A DNA stretch of 64,000 nucleotides from Cryobacterium sp. SO2 (lineage in GTDB: Bacteria > Actinomycetota > Actinomycetes > Actinomycetales > Microbacteriaceae), in contig NZ_CP117849.1 in the NCBI RefSeq assembly GCF_026151165.2, positions 1,922,001 through 1,986,000 on the forward strand, read 5' to 3'. How positions within the stretch are numbered: position 1 is the stretch's first letter; the number at the start of each line of letters is the position of its first letter. Made by a program: the position numbers and the translations under genes. Below are positions 32,132 to 40,803 of this stretch, piece after piece. The notes under the pieces are model-generated. The model made no database searches, was not told where the DNA came from, and saw nothing but the letters and a program-made list of their open reading frames with translations.

Positions 32132-33595
32132 GTGGACCAGCAGGTGGACGAGCAGTGGGACAGGGCCGGGGCCCGGATCGGCGCGGAGACACTTGCGGGG
32201 TACCACCTCATTCGCCGGATCGGCACGGGAAGCAGCTCAGAGGTTTTTCTGGCACGCCCGCCGGAGCCGGGCGGAGTCACCGTTGCTCTGAAGGTCTTCG
32301 GACGTGCGGCCGCCCCTGCTGCGATCGATCGGCAGATTCGCGGTCTCGTCGGCGCTGGCCCCGCCGTCCTGGTCGGCCTGAGGGACACGGCGACGACAGC
32401 TGACGGGCGGGTGTGCCTCGTGCTCGACCATCTTCCGGGACCGTCCCTCGACCGGCTGCTGGCGGCGCGTGGCCGTATCGCTGCCGCAGAGGTCGTGACG
32501 ATTGCCGCGACCGTCACGGCAAGCCTGCAGGTGGTGCACGAGGCAGGACTCAGCCATTCGCTGGTGCGGCCGGAGTGCATCAGATTCGACGGCCGTGGCC
32601 GGCCGGTGCTGCTCGGATTGGGCGCCCTGGTCGACCTGCCGGAGGGGGCGGCAGGGGTGCCGCTACGGCGGGACGCCGCCGTGGGGCTGGCCGGCTTCGT
32701 CCGCATCCTGCTGGACTACCTGGATCCCGCCGATCCGGGCACGGCCGGCGCCCCCGCTCTGCTGGCCGAATTCGAGGCGGCGACGGTGGCCCGGCCGTTT
32801 CCGTCCACCCTGACCGGCCTGGAAGCCGCGCTGTTCGCCTGGGCGACGGCGGGCCCGGTCCGCGATGCGGTGTACGGGGCGGTGCACGGTGCGGTGCACG
32901 GGGCGATTGCCGAGTCGCCGCTTCCTGGGTCACCGGCGGCTCCCGTGCCCGTGTCGCCGCCCGTGCCGCCCGTGGCAGCCCCGTGGGCACGCGTGGGACT
33001 GATCCCCGCACTGCGGCGGCGGATGGCCGGGTTCATGCCGCGGCATCGGATTGCGAGCCCGCCCGTCGTGCTGGGACTGGGTCTCGCCGTCGTCCTGCTG
33101 GTGGCGGGCCTGACGGTGGTGCCCGTTCTCCGGCCGGCGCCGACGGGCGCGGCACCTGTGTCCTCTGCGACGGAACCGGCGGAACCGGGGAAACCGGGGG
33201 AGAGCGCGAAGGCGGTCCCCGGCGCCGACGCCGACCGGACGATTATCGAGGCCGACGACCCGGCGGCAGCGGTCCTGGTGCTGCTGCGGCGCCGCGACGA
33301 GTGCCTGGCGGCGGCGTCGGTGCTCTGCCTTGACGACGTCGACCAGCCGGGTTCGGTGGTGATGGCCGACGACGGATACCGGATCCGGCAGCGCCAGGCG
33401 GCACAGGAGCCGGCCTCGACGGCCACCGAGCATCCGGCCATGCCGGTGACCGCCGAACTGCGCGAGCGCACCGGCAACGCGGCGCTGGTCGTGCTGGGAG
33501 CGACCGGGGGGTCAGGAGTTAACGCACAACCGGCCTCTGCCCTGGTGATCAAGGGCGAGGCCGGTTGGCGACTACGTGAACTCTTCGACTACTGA
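32132..33595 (+). CDS. Membrane-anchored Ser/Thr pseudokinase-like protein
   Basis: 487 residues. An N-terminal kinase-like domain (about 20-240) has a glycine loop (IGTGSSSEVFLA) and the ATP-anchoring Lys54 in VALKVF. The catalytic loop reads HSLVRPE (142-148) instead of HRDLKP, and VLLGLGALVDL occupies the DFG region, so both key aspartates are missing. A Pro-rich linker (262-284), one membrane helix (about 312-332) and an extracytoplasmic domain with two cysteines (DECLAAASVLCLDD) follow. Start GTG 32132 with AGGAG upstream. Probably a regulatory or sensing protein rather than an active kinase. It lies between lipB and sucB. Confidence 0.75.
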   Translation: MDQQVDEQWDRAGARIGAETLAGYHLIRRIGTGSSSEVFLARPPEPGGVTVALKVFGRAAAPAAIDRQIRGLVGAGPAVLVGLRDTATTADGRVCLVLDHLPGPSLDRLLAARGRIAAAEVVTIAATVTASLQVVHEAGLSHSLVRPECIRFDGRGRPVLLGLGALVDLPEGAAGVPLRRDAAVGLAGFVRILLDYLDPADPGTAGAPALLAEFEAATVARPFPSTLTGLEAALFAWATAGPVRDAVYGAVHGAVHGAIAESPLPGSPAAPVPVSPPVPPVAAPWARVGLIPALRRRMAGFMPRHRIASPPVVLGLGLAVVLLVAGLTVVPVLRPAPTGAAPVSSATEPAEPGKPGESAKAVPGADADRTIIEADDPAAAVLVLLRRRDECLAAASVLCLDDVDQPGSVVMADDGYRIRQRQAAQEPASTATEHPAMPVTAELRERTGNAALVVLGATGGSGVNAQPASALVIKGEAGWRLRELFDY

Positions 33596-33635
33596 CCCGC
33601 CAGGCGGATCGGTCGGAGCGAGCGACGCGAGTGGA

Positions 33636-35075
33636 CTAGATGCCCAGGTTCGCCTCGAATGCTCCGGCCTCCAGACGTGCCTTCATCGTGGTGAGGAAGC
33701 GCGAGGCGTCCGCTCCATCGATGATGCGGTGGTCGTAGGACAGTGCCAGGAACACCGTCGAACGGATCGCGATGGAGTCCAGGCCCTTGTCGCTGACGAC
33801 GATGGGCTTCTTGTAAACCACGCCGGTGCCGAGGATGGCGCTCTGCGGGAGGAAGACCACCGGGGTATCGAACAGCGCGCCGCGCGAACCCGTGTTGGTC
33901 AGCGTGAACGTGCCACCGGACAGCTCGTCGGGCTTGAGCTTGTTGTCACGGGTGCGTGCCGCCAGGTCGGCGATCTGGGCGGCGAAACCGGCCAGGTCGA
34001 GTTCTCCGGCGTCGCGGATGACCGGGGTCAGCAGTCCGCGCTCGGTGTCGACGGCGATGCTCATGTTCTCCTGGGGCGGGTACACGATCGAGGTGCCGTC
34101 AACGGTTGCGTTGATGATCGGGTTCGCCTTGAGCGCCTCGGCCGCGGCCAGGGCGAAGAACGGGAGGAAGGACAGCTTGTTGCCGGTCTTCTCGTGGAAG
34201 GAGACCTTGACCTTGTCGCGCAGCATGGCGACCCGGGTCACGTCCACCTCGACGACTGTCGTGAGCTGGGCGGTCTGCTGCATGGAGGCCACGGCGCGCT
34301 CGGCGACGACCTTCCGCAGGCGCGACATCGGCACAGTCGTGCCGCGCAACGGCGACACTTCGACGACCGCGGCGGCCGGAGCCGTCGGTGCGGCGGCCGG
34401 AGCGGCTGCCGACTCGATGTCCTGCTTGCGGATGCGTCCGCCGACACCGGTTCCGGTGATGGTGGACAGGTCGACGCCGGCCTCGTTCGCGAGCTTGCGA
34501 ACGATGGGCGTGACGTAGCCGCTGGTACCGGCGTGGGCGCCGCGGGTGGGCTCGGCGGCCGGGGTGGGCGCCTCGGGGGCTGCGACGACAGGTGCAGCGG
34601 CAACCGGTGCTGCGGCAACAGGGGCTGCAACGACGGGTGCGGGTGCTGCGGATGCTGCGGGTGCTGCGGGTGCTGCCGGTGCCGCCGGCGCTGCGGGGGC
34701 CGGCTCGACGACGGCGGGAGCCGGCGGGGCGACGGCGGCCGGTGCCTCGGCGGGGGCCGGTGCCTCGGTCGAGGGAACCTCGGCGACGGGCGCTGCCGCC
34801 GCGGGGGCTGCAGCCTCGGGGGCGGCGGCCGGAGCCGAACCGTCGCCGATGGTCACCAGGGGAGTCCCGACCTCGACGGTCTCGTCTTCCTGCACGAGGA
34901 TGGCTTCGATGATGCCGGCGATCGGGGATGGGATCTCGGTGTCGACCTTGTCGGTCGATACCTCGAGCAGCGGTTCGTCGACTTCGACGCGGTCTCCCAC
35001 GTTCTTCAGCCAGCGGGTAACCGTACCCTCTGTGACACTCTCACCGAGTGCCGGGAGGTTGACGGATTCGCTCAT
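33636..35075 (-). CDS. sucB: 2-oxoacid dehydrogenase E2 (dihydrolipoyl acyltransferase)
   Basis: 479 residues. One lipoyl domain (1-75, lipoyl-Lys43 in STDKVDTE), a long Ala/Pro-rich hinge (about 78-180, with AAPAAP-type repeats), a peripheral subunit-binding domain (GYVTPIVRKLANEAGVDLS, VGGRIRKQDIE) and the catalytic domain ending with SYDHRIIDGADASRF (His and Asp of the active site). In actinobacteria this E2 serves both the pyruvate and the 2-oxoglutarate complexes. AAAGGAG precedes the ATG. It follows lpd after 81 bp, suggesting an lpd-sucB operon. Confidence 0.95.
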   Translation of the reverse strand: MSESVNLPALGESVTEGTVTRWLKNVGDRVEVDEPLLEVSTDKVDTEIPSPIAGIIEAILVQEDETVEVGTPLVTIGDGSAPAAAPEAAAPAAAAPVAEVPSTEAPAPAEAPAAVAPPAPAVVEPAPAAPAAPAAPAAPAASAAPAPVVAAPVAAAPVAAAPVVAAPEAPTPAAEPTRGAHAGTSGYVTPIVRKLANEAGVDLSTITGTGVGGRIRKQDIESAAAPAAAPTAPAAAVVEVSPLRGTTVPMSRLRKVVAERAVASMQQTAQLTTVVEVDVTRVAMLRDKVKVSFHEKTGNKLSFLPFFALAAAEALKANPIINATVDGTSIVYPPQENMSIAVDTERGLLTPVIRDAGELDLAGFAAQIADLAARTRDNKLKPDELSGGTFTLTNTGSRGALFDTPVVFLPQSAILGTGVVYKKPIVVSDKGLDSIAIRSTVFLALSYDHRIIDGADASRFLTTMKARLEAGAFEANLGI

Positions 35076-35156
35076 GCGTTTGTCTCCTTTGAAACCATTA
35101 ATGTCTGACCAATGTTAGTGAGAATCTCTGTAACGAAAATGGGTGCCGATAACGGG

Positions 35157-36530
35157 CTACATCGCGTGCAGCGGCTTGCCGGCCAGGGCTAGGAAGGCCT
35201 CGCCCAGCGCTTCGTTCTGGGTGGGGTGCGCGTGCAGGAGCGGCGCGAGGTCCTCCGGGTACGCTTCCCAGTTCACGATGAGCTGGCCTTCGCCGATCAG
35301 CTCGCCCACGCGGGCGCCGATCATGTGGATGCCGATGATGGGGCCATCGGCCTCGCGGACGACCTTGATCGAGCCGGTGGTGCCCAGGATCGAGCTCTTG
35401 CCGTTGCCACCCAGGCTGTATTCGTAGCTGGTGACCTTGTCGGCGCCGAACTTGGCGACGGCCTTGGCTTCGGTGTATCCGACCGATGCGATCTCGGGGT
35501 CGCAGTAGGTGACCTTCGGGATGTTCAGGTCGTCCACGACGATCGGGGACAGGCCCGCGATCTCCTCGGCGACGAAGATGCCCTGCTGGAAACCGCGGTG
35601 CGCGAGCTGCAGGCCGGGGACGATGTCGCCGACGGCGTAGACGCCGGGGATGTTGGTGGCGAGACGCTCGTCGGTGATGACGAAGCCGCGGTCCATGGTG
35701 ATGCCGGCCTCTTCGAAGCCGAGTCCAGCGGTGGACGGGCCGCGACCGACGGCAACGAGCAGGAGCTCGGCCTCGATGGTGGTGCCGTTCTCGAGAGTGA
35801 CGACGACGCCGGAGTCATCCTGCGTGACGGACTGGAACCGGACGCCCAGGGAGAACTCGATGCCGCGCTTGCGGAAGGCCCGCTCGAGCTGCTTGGAAAC
35901 GGACTCTTCTTCGTTGGGAGCCAGGTGCGGGAGGGCTTCGATGATGGTGACGTCGGCGCCAAAGGACTTCCAGACGCTGGCGAACTCGACACCGATGACG
36001 CCGCCGCCGAGGACGGCGACCTTCTTGGGCACGTAGTTGAGCTCGAGCGCTTGCTCGCTCGTGATGACGCGACCTTCGATGGCCAGGCCGGGAAGCGAGC
36101 GCGAGTACGAACCGGTGGCCAGAACGACGTTCTTGCCCACGATGGTGTCGTCGCCGACCTGGACCGTCGTCGGGGAGATGAGGTGGCCCTCACCGGCGAT
36201 GACGGTGATGCCGCGGGCCTTGATCAGGCCCTGCAGGCCGCGGAACTTGCTGGCAACGATGCCCTCGCGGAATGCGGTGACGGCGGCCATGTCGATGCCC
36301 TCGAACGACGTCGTGACGCCGTACTTGGCCGACTCGCGGCTCACGTCGGCGACCTCGGCCGAGTGCAGCAACGCCTTGGTCGGGATGCAGCCGACGTGCA
36401 GGCAGGTCCCGCCGAGCTTGTCCTTCTCGATCAGGCCGACGGTCAGGCCGAGCTGAACGGCGCGCAATGCGGCCGCGTATCCGCCGCTGCCTCCGCCGAG
36501 AACTACAAGGTCAAAATTCTGTTCAGACAC
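35157..36530 (-). CDS. lpdA: Dihydrolipoyl dehydrogenase (E3)
   Basis: 457 residues from GTG 36530 (MSEQNFDLVV, GAGGGAG upstream). FAD-binding GGGSGGYAAA, redox-active disulfide Cys43-Cys48 (GGTCLHVGCIPTKALL), NAD-binding VLGGGVIGVEFAS, second FAD motif VYAVGDIV and the C-terminal catalytic HAHPTQNEALGEA. It reoxidises dihydrolipoamide on E2. Confidence 0.97.
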   Translation of the reverse strand: MSEQNFDLVVLGGGSGGYAAALRAVQLGLTVGLIEKDKLGGTCLHVGCIPTKALLHSAEVADVSRESAKYGVTTSFEGIDMAAVTAFREGIVASKFRGLQGLIKARGITVIAGEGHLISPTTVQVGDDTIVGKNVVLATGSYSRSLPGLAIEGRVITSEQALELNYVPKKVAVLGGGVIGVEFASVWKSFGADVTIIEALPHLAPNEEESVSKQLERAFRKRGIEFSLGVRFQSVTQDDSGVVVTLENGTTIEAELLLVAVGRGPSTAGLGFEEAGITMDRGFVITDERLATNIPGVYAVGDIVPGLQLAHRGFQQGIFVAEEIAGLSPIVVDDLNIPKVTYCDPEIASVGYTEAKAVAKFGADKVTSYEYSLGGNGKSSILGTTGSIKVVREADGPIIGIHMIGARVGELIGEGQLIVNWEAYPEDLAPLLHAHPTQNEALGEAFLALAGKPLHAM

Positions 36531-36566
36531 CCAGATACTCCCTCGTGCATCACATACACTTTCACG

Positions 36567-36597
36567 GCCCACCAGCGCATGTTGTGCGCGGGTGGGC
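36567..36597 (-). terminator. Hairpin between pepA and lpdA
   Basis: Stem GCCCACC/GGTGGGC (7 bp), a 2-nt internal loop and a CGCA/TGCG upper stem, 38 nt after the pepA stop. No T-run. Confidence 0.4.
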
Positions 36598-36634
36598 GTT
36601 GAACGGCAAGGATTTTCCTGCCTATACGACTGTA

Positions 36635-38122
36635 CTACGGGCGCGAAAAGTCCTCGGCCAGTCGCAGCAGGGTGCGAACGGTCACGCCGGTCGGCCCTGG
36701 GGCGGTGAAGCCGAGCCCGCCACCGACGAGCTGAGCGCTGCCGGCGATGTCCAGGTGCGCCCAGGGGATGACCCGGGCGTCCGCCCCCGCCCCAATGGTG
36801 GGGATGAATTCGCGCAGGAAAACGGCGGCCAGGAGCATCCCGCCACCGGTATTCCCGATTTTGGCGTTGGCGATGTCGGCGACATCGGAGTTGAGCAGAG
36901 CGCGCAGTTCTTCCGGCATCGGCATCGGCCAGGCCAACTCGCCCTCGGCCTTGCTGGCGGCGAGTACGTGGGCGACGAGGTCGTCGTCGCCGAGGACGGC
37001 CGAGTACCGTGTGCCCAGCGCGACGATGGCCGCACCGGTGAGGGTGGCGACATCGATGATCGCGTCAGGCTGTTCCTCGCCCGCCGCGACGAGGCCGTCG
37101 GCGAGCACCAGGCGGCCCTCGGCGTCGGTGTTGAGGACCTCGACGGTGCGCCCGCCGCGCATGCTCAACACGTCGTTGGGGCGGATGGCGGAGCCGGACG
37201 GCATGTTCTCGGCGATGCACAGCCACGCTGTCAGCCGCACCGGCAGCCCGAGCCGGGCGGCGGCGAGGGTCACGGCGAGGACTGTGGCCGCGCCGGTCAT
37301 GTCGTACTTCATGCCCACCATGGATGCCGGCGGCTTGAGGGAGAGTCCGCCGGTGTCGAAGGTGATTCCCTTGCCCACCAGGGCGAGGTGCTTGGTCGCA
37401 CCCTTCGGCTCGTAGCTGACCTTGACCAGCCGAGGCGGCCGCGTCGACCCCTGGCCGACGCCGGCGATGCCGCCGAACCCGTCGGCGACGAGCTGGTCCT
37501 CGTCCCACACCGAGAGCGTGACGGGCAGTCCGGCCGCGGCCTCGGCGGCCAGCGCGGCGAGCGACTCGGGGTACAGGTCCAGCGGGGGAGTGTTGACGAG
37601 GTCCTTGACGAGGCTCACCGCGCCGGCGACGACGTCAGCCCGGTCCGCGGCGTCGGGACCGGCCTGGTCGGTGTGCACTGTGATGTCGCCGGCGGGGAGT
37701 TTGGTGGCCGACAGTGACGCCTTACGGTAGGTGGTGAACGCGTACGCGCCGAGCGCGGCGCCCTCGAGCACCGCGGCCGCCTGGTCGGCGTCGGTCAGCG
37801 GGAAGGCGAAGGCCACCGTGCTGGATCCGGTGAGCTGGCGCACCGCCGAGCCCGCCGCGTAGCGCAGTGCGTCCGGGGAGAGAACGGAACCCAGACCGAC
37901 GACGGCGATGCTCGCGGCGGCACCGGCGATGGGGGCGAGGCGAACGATCTGGTCCTTGGCGCCGGTCACCGCGACGGCGGTGAACTGCTCGGCGACACCC
38001 TCGAAGCCGGGGTCGGCGAACAGGCGCGGACCGTCGGGGGACGCCACCGCCCCGACGATGATGACGTCGGCGGTCGATTCGGTCGAGGGCACTGCGGACA
38101 CTGAAATGCGGGGAACGGTCAT
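36635..38122 (-). CDS. pepA: Leucyl aminopeptidase, M17 family
   Basis: 495 residues. The N-terminal non-catalytic domain is followed by the metalloprotease domain: GKGITFDTGGLSLKP (metal-binding Lys and Asp), MKYDMTGAATVLA, and the M17 signature NTDAEGRLVLADG. It cleaves N-terminal residues from peptides and may control amino acid pools. Leaderless by appearance. Divergent from the PAC2 gene. Confidence 0.95.
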   Translation of the reverse strand: MTVPRISVSAVPSTESTADVIIVGAVASPDGPRLFADPGFEGVAEQFTAVAVTGAKDQIVRLAPIAGAAASIAVVGLGSVLSPDALRYAAGSAVRQLTGSSTVAFAFPLTDADQAAAVLEGAALGAYAFTTYRKASLSATKLPAGDITVHTDQAGPDAADRADVVAGAVSLVKDLVNTPPLDLYPESLAALAAEAAAGLPVTLSVWDEDQLVADGFGGIAGVGQGSTRPPRLVKVSYEPKGATKHLALVGKGITFDTGGLSLKPPASMVGMKYDMTGAATVLAVTLAAARLGLPVRLTAWLCIAENMPSGSAIRPNDVLSMRGGRTVEVLNTDAEGRLVLADGLVAAGEEQPDAIIDVATLTGAAIVALGTRYSAVLGDDDLVAHVLAASKAEGELAWPMPMPEELRALLNSDVADIANAKIGNTGGGMLLAAVFLREFIPTIGAGADARVIPWAHLDIAGSAQLVGGGLGFTAPGPTGVTVRTLLRLAEDFSRP

Positions 38123-38128
38123 GCTTCG

Positions 38129-38134
38129 ATGCTA
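38129..38134 (-). promoter_or_regulatory. -10 element for leaderless pepA
   Basis: TAGCAT (minus strand) ends 6 nt before ATG 38122. Confidence 0.45.
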
Positions 38135-38205
38135 CGGGTCGCGGTGTTCGCTCTGGGCACCACTGTGGCCTGTCGGATTCACGGCTCGAGCGCGACACCT
38201 CCGTT

Positions 38206-38211
38206 TAGAGT
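38206..38211 (+). promoter_or_regulatory. -10 element for leaderless PAC2 gene
   Basis: TAGAGT ends 6 nt before ATG 38218. A second ATG at 38214 is out of frame. Confidence 0.45.
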
Positions 38212-38217
38212 TAATGA

Positions 38218-39141
38218 ATGCGCGATCCTGACGAAATCTACGAGCTCACCGCGGACGCCGCCGGCGTCCCAGAGGGGCTGAATCTGGTCGCGGGCCTGAC
38301 CGGTTTCGCGGATGCCGGCGGTGCCGTCTCACAGTTCTCCGAGTACCTGCTCGACACCCTCGACCACCGGGTCATCGCCGAGTTCGATGCCGACCTGCTC
38401 CTGGACTACCGGGCCAGGCGCCCCATCATCTACTTCGATCAGGACCACCTGACCGACTACCAGCCCCCGCGCCTGCGTCTCTATCTCGCCCATGACGAGA
38501 TCGGCCAACCGTTCCTGCTTCTGGCCGGATTCGAGCCCGACTTCCGATGGGAACAGTTCACCGCCGCGGTTCTGAGCCTCGTGAACCGGTTCACCGTGTC
38601 GTCGACCACGTGGGTGCACGCCATCCCGATGCCTGTCCCGCACACTCGCCCCATCGGCGTGACGGTCAGCGGCAACCGCACCGACCTCATCGAGAGTATG
38701 TCGGTGTGGCGCCCGCACACCCAGGTGCCGGCCAATGCCCTGCATCTCGTCGAGTTCCGTTTGCAGGAGATCGGTGCCTGGGTCATCGGCTACGTTCTCT
38801 TGATTCCGCACTACCTGGCCGACACCGAGTACCCGTCCGCTGCACTGTCCGCCCTGGAGAGCACCAGCGCCTCGACGGGCCTGATCTTCCCGACCGATCG
38901 GCTCCGGGAGAAGAACCGGGAGTTCGTCCTGCGCATCGACGAGCAGGTCGGCGACAACCCTGAACTGGCGAAGCTCGTCGGGACGCTCGAGGAACGTTAT
39001 GACGCGTATATGGAGGGCAACACTCTGCGTTCCCCGTTGACGGACGAAGACGGCGCTCTGCCGACAGCGGACGAGATCGCCGCGGAGCTGGAGAAGTTCC
39101 TGGCCACCCGCCGTGGACGGGACGAGGGTCCGCAGTCCTGA
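38218..39141 (+). CDS. PAC2 family (proteasome assembly chaperone-like) protein
   Basis: 307 residues. The PAC2 fold is suggested by the N-terminal LVAGLTGFADAGGAVSQFSEYLL, DADLLLDYRARRP, and the later VSGNRTDLIE and GAWVIGYVLLIPHYLADTEYP segments. Actinobacterial members are widespread; in Mycobacterium related proteins occur in species with a proteasome. No proteasome gene is in this window, so the role is open. The C-terminus is acidic. Confidence 0.85.
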   Translation: MRDPDEIYELTADAAGVPEGLNLVAGLTGFADAGGAVSQFSEYLLDTLDHRVIAEFDADLLLDYRARRPIIYFDQDHLTDYQPPRLRLYLAHDEIGQPFLLLAGFEPDFRWEQFTAAVLSLVNRFTVSSTTWVHAIPMPVPHTRPIGVTVSGNRTDLIESMSVWRPHTQVPANALHLVEFRLQEIGAWVIGYVLLIPHYLADTEYPSAALSALESTSASTGLIFPTDRLREKNREFVLRIDEQVGDNPELAKLVGTLEERYDAYMEGNTLRSPLTDEDGALPTADEIAAELEKFLATRRGRDEGPQS

Positions 39142-39200
39142 GCCGCCCGCAGTCCTCAGTCGCCCGGCCTGTCCTGGTCGGTGACGCCGGCGTACCCGGC

Positions 39201-39206
39201 TAGGTT
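39201..39206 (+). promoter_or_regulatory. -10 element for the MFS gene
   Basis: TAGGTT ends 7 nt before GTG 39214; the G-tract between could also act as a weak ribosome site. Confidence 0.4.
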
Positions 39207-39213
39207 GGGGGGA

Positions 39214-40548
39214 GTGAACTCTCGTCGATCCTGGTTGATCTTTGCCTTCGGGTCCTTCGTGTACCTGTCCGCCGTCCTGCAGCGCACCTCGCTCGGCATC
39301 GCGGGAGTGTCGGCTACCGAACGATTCGGCGGCTCAGCGGCCGTCCTGTCCAGCCTTGCCGTCGTGCAGCTGATCGTCTATGCCGCGGCGCAGATCCCGG
39401 TCGGCGTCCTGATCGACCGGTTCGGACCGCGTGTGCTCATGCTCGCCGGTACCGCTCTGATGGTCGTGGGCCAGCTCACGCTCGCCTTCGCGCCGTCCAT
39501 CACCATCGCCGTCATCGGGCGCATGCTGGTGGGGGCGGGCGACGCGACCATCTTCATCTCGATGATCCGCCTGATCACCTCCTGGTTCAGCGGGCGCATC
39601 GTGCCCCAGCTGTCGCAGTGGTTCGGCAACATCGGCCAACTCGGACAGGTGCTGTCCGCCGTGCCGCTGGCCTGGGTACTGCACGATTTCGGCTGGACCC
39701 CGGCATTCCTGGTGGCGACGCTCGTGGCCTTCGCCGCGTTCGTCGTCGTGGTGGTCGCCATCAGGGACCGCCCGGCGGGATCGACGGACCAACCGCGGCC
39801 GAACAGCTGGGGTGCCGCCCTGACCCAGTTGCGGCACAGTTTCAGTCGCCCGGGCACGCAGCTGGGGTTCTGGTCCCATTTCGTCACGCAGTCCTCAGGA
39901 ACCGTCTTCACGCTGCTCTGGGGATTTCCGTTCATGGTCTACGGCCTGGGCTACGAGTCGGGCATGGCCGCCGCAATGCTCACCATCCCGGTCGCGGCCG
40001 GCATCGTCTGCGGTCCGGTCCTGGGCGTGCTGACGGCCCGGCATCCGCTTCGCCGCAGCAACATCGTGCTCACCATCGTCACCGCGATGGGCACAGCGTG
40101 GGCGCTCGTGCTGCTCTGGCCGACGGCACCGCCGTTCTGGTTGGTCGTGCTGCTTCTTGTCGTGCTCGGCGTTGGCGGTCCCGGCTCGCTTATCGGGTTC
40201 GACTTCGCCCGCACCTTCAACCCGCAACGCAGCCTCGGATCCGCGAACGGTGTCGTGAACGTCGGTGGGTTCCTGGCCAGCTTCGTCATGATGTTCCTGA
40301 TCGGGGTGCTGCTGGACCTGCAGGATGGCTGGCGGGTGGCGCAGGGCGGCACGAGCGACCTCTACTCCCTGGAGTCGTTCCGGATCGCGTTTTCAGTGCA
40401 GTTCCTCGTGATCGGTACCGGCGTCGTGATGCTGGTGGGAACCCGCCGGCGCACCAGGCGCATGTTGTCCCGCGACGAGGGAATAGAAGTGGCTCCACTC
40501 TGGGTTGAACTCTCTCGTAAGCTGCGGCGGCGGGCGCGGGGCGAATAG
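39214..40548 (+). CDS. MFS transporter
   Basis: 444 residues from GTG 39214. Twelve membrane segments can be counted, with the loop 2-3 motif GVLIDRFGPRVLM (motif A), an internal loop between helices 6 and 7 (RDRPAGSTDQPRPNSWG) and a basic tail. The substrate cannot be named; the closest look is to nitrate/sugar-phosphate-type and other small-molecule MFS carriers with Asp/Arg in motif A. An in-frame GTG at 39181 is less likely. Confidence 0.85.
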   Translation: MNSRRSWLIFAFGSFVYLSAVLQRTSLGIAGVSATERFGGSAAVLSSLAVVQLIVYAAAQIPVGVLIDRFGPRVLMLAGTALMVVGQLTLAFAPSITIAVIGRMLVGAGDATIFISMIRLITSWFSGRIVPQLSQWFGNIGQLGQVLSAVPLAWVLHDFGWTPAFLVATLVAFAAFVVVVVAIRDRPAGSTDQPRPNSWGAALTQLRHSFSRPGTQLGFWSHFVTQSSGTVFTLLWGFPFMVYGLGYESGMAAAMLTIPVAAGIVCGPVLGVLTARHPLRRSNIVLTIVTAMGTAWALVLLWPTAPPFWLVVLLLVVLGVGGPGSLIGFDFARTFNPQRSLGSANGVVNVGGFLASFVMMFLIGVLLDLQDGWRVAQGGTSDLYSLESFRIAFSVQFLVIGTGVVMLVGTRRRTRRMLSRDEGIEVAPLWVELSRKLRRRARGE

Positions 40549-40563
40549 TCGAGCGTGGCTCGT

Positions 40564-40593
40564 TCTATACACAATCCGTGCAATAATTGTCAA
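40564..40593 (-). promoter_or_regulatory. Strong consensus-like promoter on the minus strand, antisense to the MFS gene end
   Basis: TTGACA (40588-40593), an 18-bp spacer and TATAGA (40564-40569), read on the minus strand. It points away from rpoD into the 3' end of the MFS gene, where no minus-strand gene is apparent. Confidence 0.45.
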
Positions 40594-40665
40594 TAGGACC
40601 CGTTCTGGTTCCTGGATGTATGGGCGTCACGCCGATGCGTATCCGGGGACTTGACATGGGTCCTA

Positions 40666-40709
40666 GTACTGCCCAAAAGCGGTACTGCCCAAAAACGTAC
40701 TGCCCAAAA
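40666..40709. repeat. Three direct repeats upstream of rpoD
   Basis: The 13-mer GTACTGCCCAAAA occurs at 40666-40678, 40682-40694 and 40697-40709, with periods of 16 and 15 bp. They lie 95 to 138 bp before the rpoD start. An isolated TTGACA at 40651 precedes them but has no -10 at the normal distance. Confidence 0.85.
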
Positions 40710-40803
40710 CCCCCGTTCTCTTTCCAACGTGGCCCGCGCCGAGTGGTCATGACGAACGGGGCCGCGCTGCACGCGCACGATCTACGGCATGAGAGGTGTT
40801 CGA

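Noticed and set aside
34530..34850. Repetitive GC-rich stretch as a CRISPR or minisatellite
   Set aside because: It encodes the Ala/Pro hinge of SucB in frame; repeats are imperfect codon repeats.
40651..40656. TTGACA as the rpoD -35 box
   Set aside because: No -10-like hexamer at 16-18 bp; only CAAAAG is found there.
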